From Thermoproteota archaeon (lineage in GTDB: Archaea > Thermoproteota > Bathyarchaeia > Bathyarchaeales > Bathycorpusculaceae), in NCBI GenBank assembly GCA_012511995.1, contig JAAZFA010000173.1:1-5057 (forward strand): a stretch of 5,057 bases of DNA, written 5' to 3'. How positions within the stretch are numbered: position 1 is the stretch's first letter; every line of letters starts with the position of its first letter. A program made the position numbers and the translations under genes. Of this stretch, positions 1-5,057 are shown piece after piece. The notes under the pieces were generated by a model, which made no database searches, had not been told where the DNA came from, and saw only the letters and a list, made by a program, of their open reading frames with translations.

Positions 1-1206
1 CAACTCGGGTTTAGCCAATTTACAAATTTTTACTTTGGCCAACGCAGAGTTCCATGCACTTACATTGATCAGCAAGATTTTGTTTACGGTACTGAACCCA
101 AAGTTATTCAAGCGTTACAACTGATCGACTCAAAAAAGCCTCGTTTAATCGGTGTAATCAACCATTCGGGCACCTCATTAATCGGTGATGATTTAAACAG
201 GTTTATCCAAACATCACAAATCAGAACAAAAACGGTAACTATCGACAGTTCAGGGTTTACAGGAACATACGCCTATGGTTTTCAGAATGCTGTCGTAAAA
301 ATATTAGAAAAAATTTCAAATAAAAATACCGAAAAGATCCCAAAAAGCGTTAACATAATTGGCTTTTCAATTTTTCACTATAACTGGGGAAGCGACATTG
401 CGGAACTCAAACGGATGCTTAACCTTCTTGGCGTTAAAGTGGTCTCAGTTATTTGTTCCGGCGAGTCTATTTTCAATCTTGAAAAAGCAAGTCAGGCCGA
501 ACTTAACCTTTTAGTCTACGAAGAATACGGCGATAAAATAGTTGCTTTTATGGAAAAAGAATACGGTATACCCGTTGTAGGTTTAGCCATAAAAACGCCG
601 TATGGTTTTACTGCCTCAGAAACCTGGTTTAATTCGGTTGCAGAGTTTTTCAAGACTACAAATAGCCCCATAAAAAAGGAGTCTAGTCGTGCAAGAGCCA
701 AATGTTATCCTGCACTTTTAAGGGCATCATCCCTGAGTAATGACCTGTGTGGTCTCCCATTTGGTATTTTTGGCGATTCTTCACAGGTAGTTGCTATGTC
801 TCAATTTTTATATGAATACTTGGGCATGTATCCTGTGGTGATTGGACTCAAAGAGGTCGGTGCCGCAAGCTATGAATCTCTGAAGTCATATTTGACGGTT
901 AACTCTTTGGATACACCGGTTTTATTTAATCCTGACCAATATGAACTGCTTAATTACCTAAACCGAACTAAGCCTGCTCTAATTTTAGGCAGCAGCGTTG
1001 AAAGAAAAATTTCTATGTTAATGGACCTGCATGTTGAGTTTATCCCATTTTCTTTTCCATATTATGAAAAATACATGTTAACAAATCGTCCCCTAATAGG
1101 CTTTAATGGAGTTTTGACAATAATAGAAGATATACTCAATACTCTAACAACCTTAAAACTGAATAACCCGCAAAGCGGACAGGATAAAAAGGAGAAAATA
1201 GCTTGA
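1..1206 (+). CDS. Nitrogenase component 1-type oxidoreductase subunit (NifK/NifN-like), 5'-truncated by the window edge
   Basis: The frame is open from base 1 to the TGA at 1204-1206, giving 401 C-terminal codons; the true start lies upstream. Residue numbers count from codon 1. Family landmarks in order are: a D-F-V-Y-G segment (26-30), matching DIVFGG in NifD; L-I-G-D-D-L (60-65), the IGDD motif that follows a P-cluster cysteine; G-F-T-G (85-88); a Rossmann-like start, N-I-I-G (118-121); E-K-E-Y-G-I-P (185-191), as in NifD; R-A-R plus C235 near the position of the NifD cofactor cysteine; and I-F-G-D then L-G-M (256-276). It closes with G-F-N-G near the end, like the NifD GFDG. The cysteine expected before IGDD is Ser56 here, which favours a NifK/NifN-like partner role over the catalytic NifD subunit. 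Known relatives reduce N2, protochlorophyllide, F430 precursors or thioethers. The substrate here cannot be deduced. It overlaps the next gene by 4 nt, so the two are co-translated. Confidence 0.85.
   Translation, partial: QLGFSQFTNFYFGQRRVPCTYIDQQDFVYGTEPKVIQALQLIDSKKPRLIGVINHSGTSLIGDDLNRFIQTSQIRTKTVTIDSSGFTGTYAYGFQNAVVKILEKISNKNTEKIPKSVNIIGFSIFHYNWGSDIAELKRMLNLLGVKVVSVICSGESIFNLEKASQAELNLLVYEEYGDKIVAFMEKEYGIPVVGLAIKTPYGFTASETWFNSVAEFFKTTNSPIKKESSRARAKCYPALLRASSLSNDLCGLPFGIFGDSSQVVAMSQFLYEYLGMYPVVIGLKEVGAASYESLKSYLTVNSLDTPVLFNPDQYELLNYLNRTKPALILGSSVERKISMLMDLHVEFIPFSFPYYEKYMLTNRPLIGFNGVLTIIEDILNTLTTLKLNNPQSGQDKKEKIA
1189..1194 (+). promoter_or_regulatory. Ribosome binding site supporting the TTG start at 1203
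   Basis: AAGGAG lies inside the 3' end of the nitrogenase-like gene, 8 nt before TTG at 1203. It is the clearest Shine-Dalgarno match in the window and supports the non-ATG start, which also forms the 4-nt overlap TTGA with the preceding stop codon. Confidence 0.7.
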
Positions 1207-2153
1207 AAGATGCAATAATTAATGTTGAAGGATTAAGTCACAGTTATGGAAAAACAGTTGCCGTGGATAATATCTATTTTCATGTTGAGGAAGGCCAGAT
1301 TTTTTCATTTCTAGGTCCAAATGGTGCAGGAAAAACAACTACAATAAATCTGCTAATTACACTTTTACGTATACAAAAGGGTCAAATAACAATCTCAGGC
1401 GTGAATGTAGCTAAAAATCCAGATGCTGTCCGAAGAAATATTGGGGTGGTTTTTCAGGATCATCGTCTTGACAGGGACCTTACAATTTGGGAAACCCTAG
1501 AATTTCATGGGAAAATCCATTCGCTACCAAAAGAAACTAGGCGGCAAAGGATAACTGAACTCCTGAACATAGTTGAACTTGGTGATAAACGAAACGCGTT
1601 TATCAAAAATTTGAGTGGTGGTATGAAACGCTCCGTTGAAATCGCAAGAGGGCTGTTAGTTCATCCTAAAGTTCTATTCCTTGATGAACCAACCATAGGG
1701 TTAGATACTAAAGCTCGACAAAGAATTTGGCATTATATTAAACAAATAAACCGTGAAGAAAATGTGACGGTTTTTCTTACAACACATTACATGGACGAGG
1801 CCGACCAATATAGCCATGAAATCTGTATAATTGATAAAGGAAAAATAATGGCTAATGGCTCTTCGTCAAGCCTAAAAAATGCAATCGGAAAAGATATTTA
1901 TCACATAAAAACAACTGATGACCTGAAAGCTTCCCAGATACTTGCGAATCTGCCAGAAATATCTCATGTTGAAAAAAACTCTAATGGTTTACTTCTTTAC
2001 CTAAAAAATAATGAATTATCCGCTTCCAAACTCGTTAAATCTCTTACGATTCACCAGATCAAACTTGGCAATTTAAATCTTCTAAAGCCAACATTAGACG
2101 ATGTATTTATCTATTATACAGGCAGAAAAATCGATTCAACGGTTGATGCATAA
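1203..2153 (+). CDS. ABC transporter ATP-binding protein, DrrA/ABC-2 exporter type
   Basis: A 316-residue cytoplasmic ATPase that should power the permease encoded next. All nucleotide-binding motifs are intact: Walker A GPNGAGKTT (38-46), Q-loop Gln85 in VVFQD, signature LSGGM (137-141), Walker B VLFLDE (157-162), D-loop GLD (166-168) and switch His195 in TTHYMDEAD. Residues from about 225 onward form the C-terminal accessory domain usual in DrrA-like ATPases, ending in the typical P-T-L-D-D-V-F (296-302). Length fits the family, which includes drug, lipid, polyketide and polysaccharide exporters. Start choice: TTG at 1203 has a good AAGGAG 8 nt upstream and places MKDAIINVEGLSHSYG exactly at the expected N-terminus. 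The stop TAA shares one base with the permease ATG. The exported substrate is unknown. Its position behind a nitrogenase-like gene suggests a related small molecule, but that is inference. Confidence 0.95.
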   Translation: MKDAIINVEGLSHSYGKTVAVDNIYFHVEEGQIFSFLGPNGAGKTTTINLLITLLRIQKGQITISGVNVAKNPDAVRRNIGVVFQDHRLDRDLTIWETLEFHGKIHSLPKETRRQRITELLNIVELGDKRNAFIKNLSGGMKRSVEIARGLLVHPKVLFLDEPTIGLDTKARQRIWHYIKQINREENVTVFLTTHYMDEADQYSHEICIIDKGKIMANGSSSSLKNAIGKDIYHIKTTDDLKASQILANLPEISHVEKNSNGLLLYLKNNELSASKLVKSLTIHQIKLGNLNLLKPTLDDVFIYYTGRKIDSTVDA

Positions 2154-2992
2154 TGCCACTTGGTTTTACTGCAATTTATTGGCGAGATATGATAAAATTC
2201 GCGCGATCTAAAGCGATGATTTTCTTGTCTTTACTTCAACCTGTATTATGGTTGGTATTTTATGGGATTTCTATGTCAAACAATACTGGATTATTTTTCG
2301 CTGGAACCTCCGTTGCTCCTCCGGACGCTATAACTGTGAGTTATATGACCTTCATTACCTCTGGTGTTATCGGAATGACTATTCTGTTTACTTGTCTTTA
2401 CTCTGGGCAAAACCTTCAATTCGATAAACAATATGGTCTTATGAAGACAATAGTGGTTTCTCCGATGCCACGTTCACAAATACTGATTGGAACAACACTT
2501 AGTGGTATAACAAAATGTTTGATTCAAACGACAATAATAACTCTATTCGGTTACATTCTTGGTGCCCAGTTATTTGCTGGATTTTTACTCTCAAACATCA
2601 TAACTTCGGCAATTGGCTTGATACTATTTTCAATCCTGTTTTCAGCTGGTTTAATGTTTCTTTCCAACATGATTGGTTTAAAAGTAAACAACCATGATGT
2701 GAGCCAGGCGATAATGGCTTTGCTTACTCTTCCGTTGTTTTTTGCAAGTAATGCCCTATACCCCGCTGAAACTTTGCCATTTACTATGAAGTTGTTATGC
2801 TACGTTAACCCCTTAGCATACTTTATTGACAGCGTAAGGTATTTTACTATAGGGCCAAACTTCTATGCGTTCGGTTTTAATTACCAAATAGGGCTTGAAG
2901 GTCTCCTGTCTTCATTTATAGCGCTTGGCATATTTGCCCTTGTTATGTTTGTCCTTGCCATCTTTGTGATAAAAAACATTAGAGATTTCTAA
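2153..2992 (+). CDS. ABC-2 type (DrrB-like) membrane permease
   Basis: A 279-residue integral membrane protein with about six predicted helices near residues 22-40, 63-84, 115-138, 145-172, 184-201 and 250-274. The basic N-terminus (W-R-D-M-I-K, R18, K20) is cytosolic. Between helices 2 and 3 is the ABC-2 coupling loop, with Q93-Y-G-L and V-S-P-M-P-R-S (102-108). The hallmark segment lies around 198-229: F-A-S-N-A-L-Y-P then L-P and V-N-P-L-A-Y, ending in the conserved Arg229. Length and topology match DrrB-type permeases, which work as a dimer with two copies of the ATPase, usually as exporters. The ATG overlaps the ATPase stop by one base (TAATG), so translational coupling is very likely. 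It is the last gene of the left operon and is followed by a hairpin and T-run. Substrate not identifiable. Confidence 0.94.
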   Translation: MPLGFTAIYWRDMIKFARSKAMIFLSLLQPVLWLVFYGISMSNNTGLFFAGTSVAPPDAITVSYMTFITSGVIGMTILFTCLYSGQNLQFDKQYGLMKTIVVSPMPRSQILIGTTLSGITKCLIQTTIITLFGYILGAQLFAGFLLSNIITSAIGLILFSILFSAGLMFLSNMIGLKVNNHDVSQAIMALLTLPLFFASNALYPAETLPFTMKLLCYVNPLAYFIDSVRYFTIGPNFYAFGFNYQIGLEGLLSSFIALGIFALVMFVLAIFVIKNIRDF

Positions 2993-3000
2993 CATCTTTT

Positions 3001-3045
3001 CCATAAGTCCATAAGTAACATACAAATCGTGACTTGTGGCTTTTT
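3001..3045 (+). terminator. Stem-loop plus T-run after the ABC-2 operon
   Basis: CCATAAGTC (3001-3009) pairs with GACTTGTGG (3031-3039) over 9 bp with one G-U pair, and TTTTT follows at 3041-3045, 8 nt after the permease stop. The left arm CCATAAGT is tandemly duplicated (3001-3008, 3009-3016), so an alternative stem with a 15-nt loop is possible. Hairpin plus T-run is the bacterial intrinsic pattern; in archaea the T-run alone may suffice. Orientation fits the + strand. Confidence 0.55.
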
Positions 3046-3160
3046 GTGTTGATTGGGGTATTTTTTCATCAATTAATTTTGGTCTGTCTTGTTTTTTCAA
3101 ACAGGCAAAAACAAACCAAAAGGGTGTATGCTGATTATGGATTTATGGTTTTTTTAACAC
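3046..3160. terminator. Convergent intergenic stretch with oligo-T tracts, possible bidirectional termination
   Basis: No gene is supported here. On the + strand there are T-tracts at 3061-3066, 3092-3097 and 3149-3155. A perfect 8-bp inverted repeat, TTGTTTTT (3089-3096) and AAAAACAA (3107-3114), puts a T-rich arm on each strand, so it could end transcripts from both the left operon and the minus-strand NikR-like gene. The stem is AT-rich and weak; oligo-T termination is known for archaea, but use of these tracts is inferred. Confidence 0.3.
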
Positions 3161-3553
3161 TTATTGATGTAGAACTGAGATTTTTATTTCACTTATTTCA
3201 GGGTTCTGTCGGAGACGATCAACAAATTTTCTAATTAATAGTGCCTCTCCTTTTAAGATTATGACTTCTAAGCAGAAGCCGTGGTGAATATGAGCATGCA
3301 GAAACGTTGAGACTAGTCCGTTATAGATGTGTTGTGTTTCTAGGAGTCTTCTTCTATCGGCGTTTTCTTTGTAGATGAGTGTTATGGTTGCTACTGCTTC
3401 TCCTTCTACGTTTTCGATTTTTAGGTCTTCAGTAAGATATAGCCTTAAAGCTTGGCGTACGACTTCTGAGCGGCTTACGAACCCTTTTTCTTTCATGTTT
3501 TGATCCATTTGTTTAACGAGGGTTTCTGGAATGGACAGGCTTATGATTGTCAT
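3161..3553 (-). CDS. nikR: NikR-family nickel-responsive transcriptional regulator
   Basis: A 130-residue metal sensor and DNA-binding repressor. Residues 1-45 form a ribbon-helix-helix domain: strand T-I-I-S-L-S-I, then the G-F-V-S-R-S-E turn (24-30) leading into the second helix. Residues about 50-130 form the ACT-like tetramerisation and metal domain. All four E. coli NikR Ni(II) ligands (H76, H87, H89, C95) have counterparts: H75 in E-T-Q-H, H86 and H88 in L-H-A-H-I, and C94 in F-C-L-E, followed by the typical I-L-K-G. Length matches E. coli NikR (133). The ATG at 3551-3553 gives an N-terminus that begins right at the DNA-contacting strand; no clear Shine-Dalgarno precedes it. The gene is divergent from a metal-uptake operon, so that operon and its own promoter are the likely targets. 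Family membership is firm; Ni as the physiological metal is inferred, since the neighbouring binding protein looks Zn/Mn-type. Confidence 0.92.
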   Translation of the reverse strand: MTIISLSIPETLVKQMDQNMKEKGFVSRSEVVRQALRLYLTEDLKIENVEGEAVATITLIYKENADRRRLLETQHIYNGLVSTFLHAHIHHGFCLEVIILKGEALLIRKFVDRLRQNPEISEIKISVLHQ

Positions 3554-3584
3554 ACTTAATCTTCGATAAATAATGGCAGTATGA
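3550..3584. repeat. Inverted repeat TCATACT-N21-AGTATGA, candidate NikR operator
   Basis: Perfect 7-bp arms lie at 3550-3556 and 3578-3584. They contain TCATAC and GTATGA, the same half-sites as the E. coli NikR operator (GTATGA-N16-TCATAC), but in the opposite order and with different spacing. The left arm overlaps the nikR start codon, where binding would block its own expression. A smaller palindrome, TATGA-TTG-TCATA (3542-3554), overlaps the left arm. Function is inferred. Confidence 0.4.
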
Positions 3585-3601
3585 TTAATAACTTTTATTA
3601 A
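3585..3601. repeat. Palindrome TTAATAA-CTT-TTATTAA
   Basis: A 17-bp element with perfect 7-bp arms and a 3-nt centre, directly adjoining the AGTATGA arm and sitting near the expected TATA region of the minus-strand regulator. The same heptamer recurs at 3626, 3637 and 3647. It could be an operator for the neighbouring ribbon-helix-helix protein, or overlapping TATA-like elements in AT-rich DNA. Confidence 0.4.
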
Positions 3602-3625
3602 AAAACATGTTTAATTAAAGTATTT

Positions 3626-3643
3626 TTATTAATTTTTTAATAA
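3626..3643. repeat. Inverted repeat TTATTAA-TTTT-TTAATAA
   Basis: Perfect 7-bp arms with a 4-nt spacer, using the same heptamer as the 3585-3601 palindrome but with arms in reverse order. A further direct copy, TTAATAA, follows at 3647-3653. It lies 34-51 bp upstream of the znuA-like ATG, where a bound repressor could overlap the promoter. Low sequence complexity limits certainty. Confidence 0.4.
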
Positions 3644-3676
3644 TGCTTAATAACTCCGAATAAGTAACACCAAGAT

Positions 3677-4657
3677 ATGAATAATAAACAGAAACTTCTC
3701 CTCGTCACCGTTACCATAATCGCCATCATAGCAATAGCCATCAGCACAGTCACCTTAACAGTAAACAACCCCTCAACAACAAAACTAAACATCGTTGCAA
3801 CATTCTACCCCATAACATACCTAACCCAAGAAATCGGCGGTGACCAAATCAACATAACTCAACTAGTACCTGCAAACACCGACGTCCATAGTTGGGAACC
3901 ATCCGCCTCACACATCATAGCTGCCGAAAACGCAGACATAATAATCTACAACGGCGCTGGCTTAGATAGTTGGGTACAACACGATATACTGCCAACATTA
4001 TCTTCTAAAAACCGAACAATTGTTGATTCTTCAGCTGGTTTAGAACTTTTAGCAAAACAAGAAAAAACCCCTGAACCTAAAGCAGGACAAGAGGAGAAGC
4101 ATGTGCCCGGAGAATATGACCCACATATTTGGGTAAGTCCCTACATGGCAAAACAACAAGCCCAAAACATCTACAAAGTATTAATACAAACAGATCCAGA
4201 ACATGAAAGCTACTATACCCAGCGGTGGAGCAACCTAGAAGCTAAGCTTGACCAACTCGAAGACGATTACTTAAATACTTTAGGAAACACAACAAAGAAT
4301 ACTATTTTTGTTTCTCACGAAGCCTTTGGATATATAGCTTCAAGATACGGCTTTGAACAGCATGGCGTAATCGGGTTGTCCGCAGATGAACAACCCAGTG
4401 CAGCTACACTAGCAAATTTAGTGGCTACCATGGTAGCGTATGAAACCTACACCGTTTATGTTGACCCAATATACTCAAACAAATACGCTCAAACTATACA
4501 AACTGAAGTACAAACCCAAACAGGAAAACCCGTGACCATATTAGAATTGTATTTAATTCTAGGCCCAACCGATAACATGGATCTCTTAGAGCAGATGCAA
4601 ATCAACTTAACAAACTTAAAGATTGGTTTAGAGCCAACCATGACCAACACTAAGTAA
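3677..4657 (+). CDS. znuA: Metal ABC transporter substrate-binding protein, ZnuA-like (cluster A-I), membrane-anchored
   Basis: A 326-residue extracytoplasmic protein that captures a divalent metal, probably Zn(II) or Mn(II), for an ABC importer. Residues 1-6 are polar and basic, and about 7-29 form a hydrophobic helix with no cysteine lipobox, so an archaeal-style N-terminal membrane anchor is likely. The mature part starts with L-N-I-V-A-T-F-Y-P-I (37-46), typical of the family. Likely ligands are H71 (D-V-H-S-W-E-P), H150 (D-P-H-I-W-V-S-P) and H214 (V-S-H-E-A-F-G-Y); a histidine at the third site is seen in zinc-type ZnuA and also in TroA. The loop at about 127-147 is charged but short, with a single histidine, unlike the His-rich loop of many bacterial ZnuA. 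The fourth-ligand Asp region (289-299, L-E-L-Y-L-I-L-G-P) shows no obvious Asp at the TroA position. It is the first gene of the uptake operon, divergent from the NikR-like regulator. No good Shine-Dalgarno site precedes the ATG. Confidence 0.92.
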   Translation: MNNKQKLLLVTVTIIAIIAIAISTVTLTVNNPSTTKLNIVATFYPITYLTQEIGGDQINITQLVPANTDVHSWEPSASHIIAAENADIIIYNGAGLDSWVQHDILPTLSSKNRTIVDSSAGLELLAKQEKTPEPKAGQEEKHVPGEYDPHIWVSPYMAKQQAQNIYKVLIQTDPEHESYYTQRWSNLEAKLDQLEDDYLNTLGNTTKNTIFVSHEAFGYIASRYGFEQHGVIGLSADEQPSAATLANLVATMVAYETYTVYVDPIYSNKYAQTIQTEVQTQTGKPVTILELYLILGPTDNMDLLEQMQINLTNLKIGLEPTMTNTK

Positions 4658-4694
4658 AATAAATGTAACCTGTAACTTGGTAGAGCGGAAACTT

Positions 4695-5057
4695 ATGCCT
4701 CAAAAGACCCCTATTCTGGAAGTTAAAGGTTTAGACGTTAACCGAGGAAGCGAAAAAGTAATCGAAAAAGCCAACTTTTCAATAAACTTAGGCGATTATG
4801 TTGGTATAGTTGGTCCTAACGGTGGAGGAAAAACTACTCTACTAGGTGCCATCCTTAATTTTTTACCAATAAGTAATGGTTCAATACGTTTATTCGGTGA
4901 AGACGTTGGCAAATTTTCTTCCTGGAGCAGAATTGCATACATCTCTCAGCAAGCCACGAATTTCGAGAGTCAATTTCCCTTAACTGTCCGAGAACTTGTT
5001 TCTTTGGGCTGTATAAGAAAGAACAACATCGGTAGAAGACTCAACCACGAGGATTGG
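4695..5057 (+). CDS. znuC: Metal ABC transporter ATP-binding protein, ZnuC-like, 3'-truncated by the window edge
   Basis: The frame is open from ATG 4695 to the window end, giving 121 N-terminal codons. Walker A GPNGGGKTT is at residues 40-48, and the Q-loop Gln is in Y-I-S-Q-Q (82-86). The following F-P-L-T-V-R-E-L-V-S-L-G is characteristic of Zn/Mn-family ATPases (ZnuC, MntB, TroB). The signature, Walker B and switch histidine lie beyond the edge. It follows the binding-protein gene by 37 nt with no terminator between them, so the two are co-transcribed, and the permease is expected next. The ATG has only a weak GAGCGG 6 nt upstream. An in-frame TTG at 4677 is an alternative start, but the ATG gives the usual short N-terminus before the first strand (I-L-E-V-K-G-L). 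Confidence 0.93.
   Translation, partial: MPQKTPILEVKGLDVNRGSEKVIEKANFSINLGDYVGIVGPNGGGKTTLLGAILNFLPISNGSIRLFGEDVGKFSSWSRIAYISQQATNFESQFPLTVRELVSLGCIRKNNIGRRLNHEDW

Larger units (their letters stand above)
3554..3676. promoter_or_regulatory. Divergent promoter and operator region between nikR-like and znuA-like genes
   Basis: This 123-bp region is extremely AT-rich and must hold both promoters. Candidate TATA-like stretches are TATTAATC read on the minus strand (3583-3590), about 30 bp before the nikR start, and TTAATAA (3647-3653), about 27 bp before the znuA ATG. Neither gene has a convincing Shine-Dalgarno site, which fits leaderless or very short leaders, as is common in archaea. A 13-bp direct repeat with one mismatch occurs at 3581-3593 (ATGATTAATAACT) and 3643-3655 (ATGCTTAATAACT), one near each promoter. 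Promoter positions are inferred by eye. Confidence 0.5.

Noticed and set aside
516..701. 61-codon minus-strand open frame
   Set aside because: It lies wholly inside the nitrogenase-like coding frame, with no recognisable domain or ribosome site.
415..1206. Start of the nitrogenase-like gene at the first ATG in frame (415)
   Set aside because: The frame is open and clearly homologous to component 1 proteins all the way back to base 1, so 415 is an internal methionine.
1..1206. Assignment to CfbD (F430 biosynthesis)
   Set aside because: The serine at the P-cluster cysteine position and the tie to an exporter do not support it, and the N-terminal cluster-binding part is outside the window; only the superfamily can be claimed.
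2515..2697. 60-codon plus-strand open frame
   Set aside because: It is an out-of-frame shadow within the ABC-2 permease, with no recognisable domain.
2912..3100. 62-codon minus-strand open frame
   Set aside because: It overlaps the permease 3' end and the terminator region, and its composition is unlike the real genes here.
3034..3234. 66-codon plus-strand frame with hydrophobic residues
   Set aside because: Its hydrophobicity comes from T-rich terminator DNA, and it runs antisense into the NikR-like gene; no ribosome site seen.
4671..4690. Resemblance to a tRNA D-arm (TTGGTAGAGCG)
   Set aside because: The gap is only 37 nt, and no acceptor stem, anticodon arm or T-arm (GGTTCGA) surrounds it; the downstream bases code for the ZnuC-like N-terminus.

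Overview
The window reads as an AT-rich prokaryotic segment, most likely archaeal, perhaps from an uncultured anaerobic lineage. No marker gene fixes the taxon. Points towards archaea are a secreted metal-binding protein held by an N-terminal membrane helix with no lipobox cysteine, a NikR-family ribbon-helix-helix regulator, weak or absent Shine-Dalgarno sites at divergently transcribed genes (compatible with leaderless starts), and oligo-T tracts after genes. The domain-level call is an inference.

Left block (1-2992, + strand): three genes packed as one operon. The first is the C-terminal 401 codons of a nitrogenase component 1-type protein (NifD/K/E/N superfamily), running in from beyond the left edge. 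Its stop overlaps the TTG start of a DrrA-type ABC ATPase by 4 nt. The ATPase stop in turn overlaps the ATG of an ABC-2 (DrrB-type) membrane permease by 1 nt. The ATPase and permease should form an exporter co-translated with the nitrogenase-like subunit. This pairing is unusual and is the most interesting part of the window. A hairpin plus T-run follows the permease at 3001-3045.

Middle (2993-3676): a convergent intergenic stretch rich in T-tracts, then a minus-strand NikR-family metal sensor with all four nickel ligands of E. coli NikR conserved. It is divergent from the next gene across a 123-bp, very AT-rich intergenic region filled with inverted repeats, including repeated TTAATAA heptamers and a TCATACT/AGTATGA pair.

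Right block (3677-5057, + strand): a ZnuA-like (cluster A-I) metal-binding protein with three candidate His ligands, followed after 37 nt by the first 121 codons of its ABC ATPase (ZnuC-like), cut by the right edge. The permease presumably lies just beyond. The working model is that the NikR-like protein senses Ni(II) or another transition metal and controls the divergent metal uptake operon and itself. Whether the left and right blocks are functionally connected through metal supply to a metallocofactor enzyme cannot be told from this window.
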